Both the position numbers and the translations under genes were made by a program. Positions 1 through 11,505 of a DNA stretch of 36,507 nucleotides are shown here, piece after piece. Below the pieces are notes generated by a model that ran no database searches, had not been told where the DNA came from, and saw nothing but the letters and a program-made list of their open reading frames with translations. Source of the DNA: Didymodactylos carnosus (lineage: Eukaryota; Rotifera; Eurotatoria; Philodinida; Philodinidae); NCBI GenBank assembly GCA_905250885.1, contig CAJNOQ010001068.1, positions 1-36,507 of the forward strand, written 5' to 3'. Numbering within the stretch: position 1 is the first letter of the stretch; every line of letters starts with the position of its first letter.

Positions 1-323
1 AAATTAAACAATTAAAACTAAAACATTAAAATTATAATTCGATATTTCGACCTATTAATGTGGTCATTTTCAAGTTTCTCTTCGTACAGGATGTTACATA
101 AAAATTGAAAACAAAAATTACTGATGTCATGCACATGGAATTTCAATCTTCTTTGTAATGTGTCTGCCTAGATTAGAGAAACACTAGATGTATATATAAT
201 CAGTTATTTTTGTTTTCAATTTTTATGTAACATCCTGTACAAAGAGAAACTTGAAAATGACCACATTAATAGGTCGAAATATCGAATTATAATTTTAATG
301 TTTTAGTTTTAATTGTTTAATTT
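1..323. repeat. Hairpin element with ~123-bp inverted arms (MITE or fold-back)
   Basis: Positions 1-123 are the reverse complement of 201-323 with about two mismatches (near 85 and 119). The arms are separated by a 77-bp AT-rich spacer. No coding capacity is visible, so this resembles a non-autonomous inverted-repeat element. The left arm starts at the first base of the window, so the true left end and any target-site duplication cannot be seen. Confidence 0.85.
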
Positions 324-1914
324 TTTATTATTTTATTAAAACTTTTTATTAAAATTCTTAACATGATAGCCGCATTGGTTTTAAAATTTTTAAACGTTGA
401 AATGCTGCCAAGGTATTGCGTGACAAGGGGCAAAATGGGGCTCTCAGCAATAACGTAAAGACTTTTTTGTTGGACGGTGTAGAAAGTTGCGAGAGGCCTC
501 AAATGGAAACATACACCTAAATGTAAAATTTTATCCGCGGGGATTTTTGAATTTCGCTTCCGTTCATTTCCTACACGTATTTTAAGTCAGACATCTGAAA
601 CTAACCCTAATTCGGGGGAGTATTTGTCACTTATCTCTGCAAAGAAAACAAAAATCAGAATCGCCGCGGATCAAACTTTAGATAAATGTCTTACCTTCAA
701 AATAAAAAAAGAATGAAGGTTTTACGACGAATCACCTAAGAGTTGATACAACTTTGCTGTACCAAAACCATATTCTAAGCAATGACGTCATCACTTCATT
801 CTTTATAGTTCAGCGCATTTAGCAAAACTAGTATAACTCCGCAAGACGAAGTCGTACAAACCTGCTAGACAGCTTATTCTGATCAGAACATCTGTTCAAC
901 ACAGCTGCACGCCTGTTAAAACGGACAACCTTAAAAATTTTAATTAAAATGTGAAATTTAGGAAAAGGTGATTTCTAGGGCTTTCAGAAATCTTTTTCAG
1001 AAACCTCCAAAAACATCGAAAACTGAGATGGATTCTGAAAGTGATACTTTGCAGAAAAACTGCAGATTTTTAGTGTGCTGTGGGACTGTGGAATATACAT
1101 TTATTTCATATATTTCAAATGTTTTAACACAAATATACAAAGAAAAAAACTATAAAAATCTGCAGTTTCTCTGCAAAGAACGTGCAAAGAAATTGTAAAG
1201 ATTTTTTGCAGAGCTGCGTCAGATCTCTGGTCAAATCTATATTATACATCAAAAACGAAACGTTTCTTCGAATTTTCACGTCACCGTCGACTAAACAATG
1301 GGCTGACACCAGTAACTGAGTTTACTGTTAAAAGAAAGTTAAAAACAGAAAATTGTCCTTCTGCGGTCGTTTGCTAATAGATGTCGCGGTTGTACAGTGA
1401 GACTGACGAGGTCGCTCTTTAAGAGTAAACAGTAGAATAAGAATCATTTTTTAAGTGAAAAATAAATTCGTTGTACTTGTATGATTTCGGATCGCTAGTA
1501 TTTAACAGTTTAACTTCCAGTATCAGATTGGCTGCTCCCGCAAGATGTAATAAAAAATGGAAGTTGGCGTTTAGACACGCTATGGGCGGAAACGCTGGAC
1601 ACATGGTGTTAAGAGCAACATGATGTCTGGTTGAGACCGCAGTTTCGCACCTAGCATACCTGAACCTCAATTTGATGACTTAGCATGAAAGCTAGATTTT
1701 AATCACTTACAAGTCCCGACTTTTAGTCTTGTCAAAATTTGATTGTCAACATTAAACTCCTTAACAGTAACAAGAACCATTGATTTATCAATCATTTGTA
1801 CGAATTAATTCCTCATACTGCGATGATGTCCTTTTTGTGTATATTTTAGAATGAGATCTTTTTTCGTTTGACATTCTTCAATCTTTGATTATGGATATCA
1901 CTTGAATATCAATT
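324..1914. other. Intergenic region upstream of the receptor phosphatase
   Basis: I see no convincing gene. Short ORFs on both strands lack family resemblance and splice support. The stretch holds one small inverted repeat (1047-1072 with 1153-1178). Its last few hundred bases must contain the promoter of the phosphatase gene, but I cannot point to a clear TATA box or initiator. Confidence 0.5.
1047..1178. repeat. Small inverted repeat, 26-bp arms
   Basis: The arm at 1047-1072 (CTTTGCAGAAAAACTGCAG...) pairs with 1153-1178 with one mismatch across an 80-bp spacer. It could be a degraded MITE; no flanking duplication was found. Confidence 0.55.
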
Positions 1915-4900
1915 ATGTTTTGGTCAACGCCTTACTTCGATCTTGTACAGATAATCTTTGTTTCTCTCACAATTCAGTCGTCATACTCAATCATTCATGA
2001 TGTCAATCAAGCTGTTTTTCTTGATCCTAATAGTCATGTGGGTAGTTTGCGTTGTCCTATAAGAAATCAGAATGATAATGATATACTATGGTACGATATT
2101 TACAATGTAAAACGATCACAAAACAATGGAAGATTTTTGTACATAAACGGTTCAGATGATAGAGGATTTATTTGCTCTTCAAAGAACTCAGATGAAAGTT
2201 ACAGAATAAAAATTCGAACTTATGGTATTAGAACTGCAGCCAAAATTAGCTTTTTCTCACATTATTTCTGTTCTCGCTTAGATCGCCCATTAACCATTCA
2301 GCGAGCGTATATTCGAGAAATAACAAACTCAAGTATTACTATCAACTGGGAAGATGACAACTATAATAAAAATGCAAACATAACAGCCTATGAAATCGTT
2401 CTACAGTAAGTGTCTATCTTTCCGAAGAGTTTAAACGTGTCGGATGCGTCAGCAATAGGAAAAACTAGACTATTCTAGTTTTCTGCCTGTCTAACTGCAT
2501 ACTGCTTGTCTTATTCGAACACACGAGATCTTCAGCTTAAGAAAAAATTCAAATTTTAGTTTTTGTTCCAGTTGTGAATTTAACTGACTGTTTTCTGTTT
2601 TACTGTAGGCAGAATAATACAATTTATTATCGAGTTCTTGTCAACAGTTCATCAACATCGTACATATTTCCATCATTACGGTCAAATACATTGTATACAA
2701 TAACTATTTATGCAATTGATACTTGGAATCGTTATAGTGGCCCATACACTCTAAATGGGACAACATTACTACTCACGTATTCTCAAACTTCTACTTTTCT
2801 ACCATCAACCATAAAACTTCGTTCGTCTCCTTATCCTCATACCCATCATCGTCCTTATAATCATTTGGTTACCGACTATGTACTGTGCTTTCATTCCGAT
2901 AATTCCTTGCTGTTTATATTTAATCGTACAACAAAATCATCTTCTCTTGTCAATACTTCAACTGTCACTCATGATAGAAATGATGAAAAAATTCTCTATA
3001 ATATAACTGTTTATGATTCTGCTGGGCATCTATTATTGAACGAATTAAAGAAATGGAATGGAAAACCAGAATTAATTATTTATCATACAAAAAGAAAGGT
3101 AACAAAAAATGGTAGCTATAGTGTACAACTACTGGCTTTAAACGAATTTAATAATCATGGACCGTTGTTGATCGGAGCCGTTACAAAACTGTGCGAAGAT
3201 ATTCGAACATCAAAAACATTATATTCACCTTTATTATGTACGATCAATGAAAAGAATCATTTATATATACAACTGATTGATAATCCTGAAAATTCCATTC
3301 ATCTTAAACCAGTTATTATCTATTATCGATTAAGTCAAACAAATTTTATGCGAACAAATATTAGTGATATAGACAACGTAAATAACGATTTATATTCTCA
3401 TTTTTATTATCATGTTGTTAAGTTAATTTTATTTTTATAGTACATAAGTCGAAATGTAGCCGATATTGGTTATAATTATTCAGTCATCATCGAAAATATA
3501 TTAATTGGTTCAAATGAGAAATTAAATACGACAGTACCATGTGCCATAACTAGAATAGGTCTGATATTTGTTTTATAAACTTCTCAAATTGCTAATATAT
3601 CATTTGTTTTTCTTTAGCATTGATCGGTAAAGTAACAATAAAACGAGATAATCGTGTACTTGGTGGAATTATTGCCGGTTTAATTTTATCTATAATATGT
3701 TTGACTATTCTCTCATTCTTTATTGCATATAAAAAGTAAAATTATTTTTTAGTGACAATGATCTGATGTTATTGTAAATAATCTTTATTTTCAGAGGAAA
3801 GACTCCGGACTGTCGACATATCTTATTACGTTATGAGTATGTATTGCGAAAAAAACTTCATCCTCGAACAAATTTAATTAGTACAAATAGTGAAGGAAAT
3901 TATTTTGACATTAATCACAGTGAGTACTATAATTTCACTATTATTTTAGAATAAAAACTGTTGTATTTTTATAATTGCCTAGAAGAAACTGATTTGACAG
4001 CCATTCCAATAGCTCAGTTTGAATCATATGTCGAAAGTATGCATAAAGATGCTGATTTTGGTTTTATTCGATTATTCGAGGTAAAAAATAATAAACAATA
4101 TATTAGGATTTATGTGTAAGTTAATCATTTACTTTTCTTTTATCTAGGATATATGTGAAATCTCCAAAAGTTATACATTTACAGCTAATGTGTCGCAACT
4201 CGATTATAATAAAATAAAAAATCGATATACGAACATTCTTACATGTAAAGTGCAATAGATTCTATCTGTTTTTGAGAAATTACAATTGCTAATCTCCATT
4301 ATTTTATTACAGACGATCATTCACGTGTAAAACTATCAAGCGATGATAAAGATGAACGAAATAGTTATATCAATGCGAATTATGTGGATGTAAAAAAAGC
4401 AAATTTTTGTTTTTTATTCTAGTTATTCATATTTTCTGTTTGTATTTTAGGGTCATCATCGTACGAATACTTATATAGCCACTCAGGGTCCAACGAGTCA
4501 TACAATAAATGATTTTTGGAGAATGATTTTTGAAAAAGATGTTAGTGTAATAGTTATGATAACTAACATTAAAGAACGTGGACGGGTATATTGAAAAGAG
4601 TATCATATTTTTCATCGTGAAGTTTGACTTGTTTCTATAATTAGGTTAAATGTGACACGTATTGGCCAGTAGAAGGAACCGAAACTTATGGAACTATACA
4701 AGTTACACTTCTAACAACAATAACATTAGCATATTACGTCAAAAGAATATTTGCCATTCGGTGTAAAATAAATCGAAAGGTAAATATCAATCTGCTGTCT
4801 TTTTTTATTTTTCGTAAAATGCTCCTGTTAGAATCTAGCCCTATAAAAAAAGTTCCAGTGGGGCACTGCCAGTGCGCACCGGTGCGCATGGCATGCCATC

Positions 4901-7900
4901 GGTCACTGGCACTGGCTGGCACCAGTGCCGGTATATTTCTGTCGAAAGAGTGCCGCACTGGCAAAAAATTAGTGCCGCACTGATAATTTATTTAATCAAT
5001 TTAATTAGTTCTTTATTATTGTTGTTTATACTGAATTTTGTATTAGAGTGCGGTACTGATCAGTACCACATCGACATGCCAAAACTACGCGACATTGCTT
5101 CGGTACTTCTCTTATGAGAAGGAAAAGATGAAGTCAGAAAGACATTCGAAATATTAGAAGTAGACTGTAACGTTAATATAGACAGAAATTGACAAAACAA
5201 AATGGTGACTGAAAACAAAACTTCGACATTGACGAGATTTTTACATTCTTTTTGGCACTGGTGCGCACCGGTGCAAAATTTTTCATTCTTTTGGCACTGG
5301 TGCGCATCGGTGCCTAGAAAAAAAATTATTCGGCACGGGTGTGCACCCGTGCACAACCAGTGCCGATAAAATATTTTTTTGTAGGGAGATCTTTATTTTC
5401 GAGAAAGTTCTGTTAATAATTCATCACATAGATCATGTAAAATGTTATATTATTTTGAAAAAAGAAGTCTTAGTTCTCGACTTCTTAGTAGAAACAAGCT
5501 TAAGCAAACGATTGTGTACTTCGAAATTTGTTTAATTAAATTATAAATCATTTTATGTACTTTTAGCGTGTAACGTACGAACGCTTAGTTTATCAGTTTC
5601 ATTACACAGACTGGCCTGACCATGGTGTTCCTGTTTTCGTTCTTCCAGCATTATCTTTTATTCGAAAATCTTCACAAGCCAATCCGGAGGGCGCTCCGAT
5701 TGTTGTCCATTGCAGGTAAACGATCAGTTTTATATAACTAAAAAGTTACTCTTTATTATGGTGATTATTTTCTTTTAGTGCTGGTGTTGGACGCACAGGA
5801 ACATACATTGTTATCGATACCATGTTGAAAACGCTTAAAGAACAACGTTCAATTAACATTCCATCATTTCTTAAACAAATTCGTCAACAAAGAAATTTTC
5901 TTGTACAAACAGAGGAACAATTTATATTTATTTATGATGTGCTAGTTGAAGCCATAAATGAATACAATTTTTCATCAAATGGTCTGAATGATATTGAATT
6001 AAATGAATATAATTTTGATTATTCAATACAAATGTTAGATTATTTCGATAATGATTCAAACTTGACAAGATTAGATAAACAATTTAATTGTATAGTAAAT
6101 AGTAAAATAAAAGATTATGATTTATTAGCTGGACGAGCAGAAATAAATTTATTAAAAAATCGAACACAAGCGATTCTACCAGTAAATCCAACGAGAGTAA
6201 TTTTAACAAAAAAAACAAATATGTCAAATGGTGACGAATATATCAATGCTACGTTTCTCAATGTAAGTTAGTTGTTTTGACTGTAGTCTCATGTGTAAAA
6301 TATTTGTTTATCAAAATCTACCTTAAGTTAAGTTAAAGAAACTGATTTTTAATTAATGGTATGTCTGAATTTTGATGTTTACTACTTGTCTCTCTGCCAT
6401 TTAGGGTTGTTATCGTCCAGATGAATATATTATTACCCAGCATCCTTTGGTAAACACAATCATGGACTTTTGGCAAATGATTTGGGATACAAATTCTTCA
6501 TTAATTGTGTCACTTTACGGCGATGAGAAGACACAAGTATGTCTCATTTCTTTTAAAATAAAATAATTTGATAGTGTGATTATTTCTTTAGCCTGATGTT
6601 ATGTCATATTGGCCAATTTTAAACCAAATTATGGATTGTGGAAATTTTAGCGTTTGTTTAGTTGATGAAACATTTGAATGTGACTATGTTTATAGAGACT
6701 TTGTTTTACAATCAACTGAAGTAACTAAATATCATTGAGTATATTTCGTTCATCTTATTTTTTATTCATATTCTCATAGGAAGATTACGAATTACGTGTG
6801 AAACAGGTTGTTAGTTCTTATTGGCCAGATGCTTGTAGTCCAATAATGGCTTCGTTTACTCTTATACATAATATACGAAAATTAAGAATGTTGAATACAA
6901 ACGGTCCTATAGTTGTACATGATCTATTTGGTGGACATCGTGCAGCTACATTTTGCGCACTATATACAATGAACGATCAAATAGAAATTGACGGGTCGTT
7001 GAATGTTTATGAATTAGCAAAATTATATCATATGAAACGCCCATCTATTTGGAGACATAGTGTAAGTGAACTGCCTTCTTACTAGAGATCTGCATAGACA
7101 AATTCGAAAAAAAACATAGATAGACAACAGCTCTCTTAGACGGTAATGGATTTTTGAAAAATTCTTTTGAACAGGAAAAACGGTATGAATTGCTAGCGAA
7201 CGAAATATATATACTTTAATTAAGTAATAAATGAAAGAACAGATTTTTTTATTCCTTACAAAATAAAATTGATGAAATGAATTGATGAAATGCCAGTGAT
7301 ACGGTGGAGAAGAGAAGATCGGTGACATAACAGAGAGAAAAAAAATATTTTCTATCACCGTCACACACAGGAGAAGACAATCATTCAAGATGAGGCTACA
7401 CAGGTCCCAACAGAATAAATTTACCCGTGCAGATCTTAACGTCTTACCTTGTTGTTTTTAAAACTATTTTTCTTTTTCATGTTTTGCAATTAACGCCCTC
7501 TGCTACGATATTTATTTCTTATCTTCTTCGGTTTTTTCAGGGAGATTTATTTTACCTCTATCGTTGTGCTGAAATATTACTTAAAGATTATAAAATAAGT
7601 GTAAATCCTTCTGGCAGTCAAACAATGACATCTAATTATCATCCTAATAGTTATCATGGCAATAGTTTATACTCTAATCAAAATCAAAACAACAACAATC
7701 ATCGTCATCAACGGTATCAATACTCAAATTATAATCATTTTCCTACTACACAAAGCTATATTCACGTGGTGGACTCATCAATACAACCTTCCACGTCACA
7801 ATCACAACAAACACCATCCACTATCATAAGTGCACAATTAAAAATTACAAATGTGGCACAAAACGTAATGGATTCATTTTCAAAACGTCGGCAAAAATCT

Positions 7901-7963
7901 CGTAGTTATCGTCCACAAACGTTAAAAAGAATTTTCTTTCTGAATAATGAATCACCATTGTAA
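1915..7963 (+). CDS. PTPRG-like: Receptor-type protein tyrosine phosphatase, R5 (PTPRG/PTPRZ)-like, 16 exons
   Basis: Membrane phosphatase that removes phosphate from tyrosines. Exons: 1915-2405, 2609-3377, 3441-3558, 3618-3735, 3795-3919, 3983-4080, 4148-4244, 4313-4389, 4451-4585, 4645-4779, 5567-5715, 5779-6262, 6405-6536, 6592-6720, 6780-7061, 7541-7963. They join by GT-AG introns into 3762 nt (1253 aa). Domains: hydrophobic signal peptide (about 1-25), Ig-like region (about 40-110), at least one fibronectin III domain (about 120-220), many N-glycosylation sequons, transmembrane helix (about 474-496, [14 protein letters not shown]) and two phosphatase domains. D1 (about 545-800) has NRY, WPD (737-739), [10 protein letters not shown] (Cys770, Arg776) and QTEEQ, so should be active. 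D2 (about 850-1130) reads HDLFGGHR: the catalytic Cys is Asp1067, as in the inactive D2 of vertebrate PTPRG and PTPRZ. No carbonic-anhydrase domain is seen. The start is chosen for the signal peptide. Introns 10 and 15 contain MITE-like insertions. The C-tail is rich in Asn, Gln and Ser. Confidence 0.93.
4839..5386. repeat. CCCTA...TAGGG inverted-repeat element, copy 1, in intron 10 of the phosphatase
   Basis: A 548-bp non-coding element. Its ends are CCCTATAAAAAAA (4839) and the complement TTTTTTTGTAGGG (to 5386). Both terminal regions are packed with GC-rich near-palindromes built on GCACTGG / GCACCGGTGC, in sharp contrast to the AT-rich intron. It shares most of its length with 8381-9022, including a common core around GAGTGCGGTACT and a GAGAAGGAAA block. 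Flanking AG/AG could be a 2-bp target duplication, but that is weak. Confidence 0.75.
7083..7439. mobile_element. hAT-type MITE in intron 15 of the phosphatase
   Basis: A 357-bp non-coding insertion with imperfect terminal inverted repeats (TAGAGATCTGCA at the left; complement of GCAGATCTTAA at the right). It is flanked by 8-bp near-identical direct repeats, CTTCTTAC (7075-7082) and CGTCTTAC (7440-7447). An 8-bp duplication is the hallmark of hAT-superfamily insertion. Removing it leaves an intron of about 114 bp. The left duplication starts 12 bp after the intron's 5' splice site. Confidence 0.65.
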
Positions 7964-8380
7964 ATAATCAGTGTACTATTAGCAATTTACCTTGTCAATA
8001 TTTTGTATTCCATTTTATTTTTATTTCTTATTTTTATTGTAATTTTTTCTCTTTTATGATAGCCATTTTAAGTCTTTACCGAGTTCAGATAAAAAAAATG
8101 TGACTAATGTTTTATTAAATGATCCTTGTAATTCTACGCAACTCCGCCATCTTCCATTTTTATTTCTTACTCGTGCGTACTTATACTAAGACGTCAGTTT
8201 GTATAAGACACATTTTTTTAACTATCAACACATACTTTTATTTTTCGTATTGTTTATTGTTGTGTGTATGTATGTTATTAGAATAACAGTGTGATAAAAT
8301 ATTTATTTTAACCTTTTCTATTGTGCTATAGTATATGTTTTTTTTCTCAAAACAAAACATTTTTCATTGTCAGATACATA
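7964..8380. other. 3' flank of the phosphatase gene
   Basis: AT-rich sequence after the stop codon, presumably the 3' UTR. No AATAAA hexamer is obvious within 400 bp. I see no gene here. Confidence 0.4.
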
Positions 8381-9022
8381 CCCTATTAACAGAGCTACCA
8401 GTACGCACGGCATGCTATGTTGCACTGGCTTGGCACCGGTGCCAAGTCAGTGTCAACAAGTGCTGAAATAGCACTGGTGCCGATATATATGTCTTCTGAA
8501 AAAGTGCTGTAATTTATTTAATCAGTAATTACTTTTTTTTTATTATCGTTGCTTTCGCTAATTTTGTATTAACTAGAGTGCGGTACTAGCTGATACCAGT
8601 ACCACATTGCCATGCTAAAAACCATTCGACACTGTATCGCCACTTCTCTAATGAGAAGGAAATGATGAGGTCAGAAAGACATTGGAAATATTTTAAGTAT
8701 TTTGTGGTGTTTATATAGACAGAAGTTAACAAAACACAATGGTGCTTGAAAAGAAAACTTTGACACTGAGTCGCATCGTTGCGAAACGAATGTTTTTTGA
8801 ATAGTACTGATGCGTACCCTTGCTGGTAAAATATTTTTATGAGACAAAAAAACATTCAGCCGAGTGTTTTTGCTTCTCTCGGCTTTTTTAGATTAGTATT
8901 ATTGATAGTCGAGTAGCAGCGGTTGGGTACGGGTGAACACCGCATCGATGTCAGAACGAACGTCAAAATCTCCCATCGGTACACAACCAGTGCCGATGTT
9001 GATAAAAAAAATTTTTGTAGGG
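8381..9022. repeat. CCCTA...TAGGG inverted-repeat element, copy 2, intergenic
   Basis: A 642-bp diverged relative of 4839-5386 in the same orientation. It starts CCCTATTAAC and ends TTTTTGTAGGG, is flanked by TA on both sides, and shares the palindromic GCACTGG-type termini and the internal blocks. It has about 90 bp of extra sequence (roughly 8855-8950) absent from copy 1, including a GC-rich stem-loop at 8858-8884. Confidence 0.75.
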
Positions 9023-9960
9023 TAGATGTGTACCAGTTGTAGTATTATCCACATGTTATTGTTATTTTTTGTTGTCTGAAGAACTTTGTAGTGCTAGCTA
9101 GGTTGTCTTTTTTTTGTGTATATTCAAAACGAGACAACAAATATTCTTAACGAATATTTATATTGTCGAATGATATATTAATCTCGTTGTTTAGTTCCAT
9201 TTTTTTGTTTTGTTTTCCAAACTTTCGAATATAATAATATACTTTTTTTGTATGCGTGCGTTTTGTCAGAATAGTCCGTTTATATTAAAGCAAAATCGTT
9301 TATGTTAAATAATAAGCAAATTCAAAAATGAAAACATTAGTGTTTGTTGTATAACTAATAGTCTAATGTACGATTTTTACTTGTATAGAAGCTGAATGAA
9401 TCTGCAGTTAGAAACCATGGATAAAAGCGTATCAAAAAGTTAAATGACTAAACGGTAGTTTCATGGATGATCATGTTCTAAAATATCAGTTCTTGTTAGC
9501 TTCTACACCCTCTCGACCGATGCCTCTCACGGATCAAACCCAGTACCTGGCTCGTCCCTAGCACTCATCTGCTTGATCCGACTCCTCTAAGCTGAGTCAA
9601 GAGAAAAGAATGAGAAACAAAGAATTTACTAACCTGATGTACGTTCTATATACCAATATAAAATTAGATTGTGCACTTAAACAGCTTTTACGTAATCAAA
9701 TAAAAAAAAACAGGTTTGTTATCTGTGCTGTTAACTATACTACTGGCAAGAAAAAAGAAATATACGAGTAAGATATAAACGACGAAAAACGAAAAAGAAT
9801 ATATACGACCGACTTCGGAGTGAATGAGAAAATAAAAGAACGAATAAATAGCAACAGAGTCATACGTACGAAATGGAATGAACTAAAAAATCAAAAGGAG
9901 TTATACATGCGAAAAGAAAGACGGATTACGAAAATAGTGGCGATACCGATAGTATATACA
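9023..9960. other. Non-coding intergenic stretch
   Basis: AT-rich and without credible ORFs. The only structured signal is the tRNA-like promoter pair at 9531-9594. Confidence 0.4.
9531..9594 (-). repeat. Possible tRNA-derived SINE head (A box and B box)
   Basis: On the - strand, an A-box-like CAGCTTAGAGGAGTCGG (9594-9578) lies 53 bp upstream of a B-box-like GGGTTTGATCC (9541-9531). That spacing suits RNA polymerase III internal promoters. The segment does not fold as an intact tRNA because the T-stem does not pair. A worn tRNA-derived SINE is one reading; chance similarity is another. Confidence 0.25.
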
Positions 9961-10069
9961 TGCATCTGTTGAACTGCAGCCACCCGCTGACAATATTATT
10001 TTCTCCTTTTTCAGTTTGTTCACGTTATTCATCATCGTTTAAATACATAATTTCATTAACTCTCGGTTT

Positions 10070-10205
10070 TCAAAAATGTAATAACAGCCGTTGCTGTGCC
10101 TGTCCACACGTTATTGAAACTAATACATTTACAAGCCCACAAACAATACAACATTTACAATCCTACAGCGACTTTGCTGCAAAATCACGAACACCATTTA
10201 TCTAA
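10070..10205 (+). pseudogene. Possible Penelope-like / GIY-YIG retroelement fragment
   Basis: The translation carries CNNSRCCACPHVIETNTFTS. It resembles the C-x(3)-RC-x(2)-C-P block followed by a TFTS-like motif that precedes the GIY-YIG endonuclease in Penelope-like and related retroelements. The following GIY-YIG core is not readable in any frame: the next 100 bp shift frame and lose similarity. The assignment rests on one short motif. Confidence 0.35.
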
Positions 10206-11505
10206 TCACATATCGCCGTTGTTAACACCGATTCACAGTGGGTCCGATTCATCCTCCATACACATAAAGAAATGGTTCTATCTTGTACCTTATTTTAGCA
10301 AGTAGATCGAGAACATTAATGGACTGACAAATCCAACCTGTCCGGAACCACTAAATTATTCAGCACAGAAAAACTTTTTTGGTCAGAAGAATTAATTTTA
10401 AAGGATGATTCCTCAAATATAAATTAATATCTCCTTCACTTCAAGATAAAAAGGATTTTTTCTGGTTCGTTTATTTCGTGTGTATCTTAATCCTAAAAAA
10501 TGAAACAGTTATAAAAAGAAGCCATGTAGCTGCTGAACAGGAATAGTAGCTTCTAAAATAAAAGTTTATTTTGGGGGTTTTATCACCATACTTGTTGTTG
10601 AATTATATTTAGTATTAATATTAAATTTTGTTCTAGATCGTCAGTCTAACTCACTCTCACTCTAACTGATTATAACAATAGCCAGTTAGATATCAATGAC
10701 GATAATTACCATAGTCACGACCTCAACGACAGTATAGAAATTTGGAAAAGCAGCTTTTTATGGTCATAACCGAACTCACAATGTAAGAAAACCTATGGAA
10801 AGCTGTTTTTATCAAAATTCAAAGTCAGAATAATAAAATAAAAATAAAATTCATGTTTAAAAGTTCAATGTCCATTGAACTTTACATAGGACATTCTTCA
10901 AAGTTTCAGAGAATATATAGTTCTTGTCTCACTCTTTAATAAAAGTCTTAAAGGCTTTGCTGAAAAAAGGGAGAACATGTTGTAAAATTTGTCGCGGTAC
11001 TCATTAACTCGCCTTGAGAATGGCGCCGAATCCGACAGTTTTGCTGAGAGAGTTAAAGTCATTTTTCTCGGTTTCTGCATTAACTATGAGATCAAAAAAG
11101 ATGTTTTCTCACGTAACTCTACGAGGCCTTTAAAACTAGACTAGTCTTAAGTGAAACAGAACAGGTCACTATAATGATGAGATATTTCACATGGAATTAC
11201 CCGAAAAAAAAACGGAGAGACATACGTACTTTGATAATTCTTTTGTAATTTACTGTTACTAATTATAATGCTAAAAAATTCGCTCACAAGTCGACAAAAT
11301 GTTTCAATTACTTTTTGCTAGAAGTCTAAGTCAGATTATATCAACGAATGTCCGAGTTACGTTTGAAACATTACCGCTGCTTTTGGATCATCACACAGAA
11401 ATTTCGTGCAAAATGTTTTTACCGATGTACTGAACTGAATCCCTATTTACCATCTTAGCATCAATGTTTTGAAAAATAAAATCTTTTAATTTTACAATTC
11501 TTCAG
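10206..11505. other. Intergenic region upstream of the SERHL-like gene
   Basis: No supported gene. An ATG at 11299 opens a 42-codon reading frame, but no good GT donor joins it in frame to the hydrolase. The TTCAG just before 11506 looks like an acceptor site, so an untranslated first exon may lie here. Confidence 0.4.

Noticed and set aside
317..502. Minus-strand 61-codon ORF next to the first hairpin repeat
   Set aside because: No family resemblance, no splice support, and it overlaps the repeat arm.
4734..5356. Overlapping ORFs containing repeated TGAHxCQ-like peptides
   Set aside because: They are translations of the GC-rich palindromes of the CCCTA...TAGGG repeat, not genes.
8858..8890. 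GC stem (AGCCGAG/CTCGGCT) followed by a T-run, resembling a rho-independent terminator
   Set aside because: The context is eukaryotic and it lies inside repeat copy 2; no bacterial-type gene is nearby.
11299..11426. Possible N-terminal exon with a mitochondrial-targeting look (MFQLLFARSLSQII...)
   Set aside because: The two better donor-like sites (11406, 11427) join out of frame with the hydrolase; the only in-frame one (GTTACG at 11356) is a poor donor.
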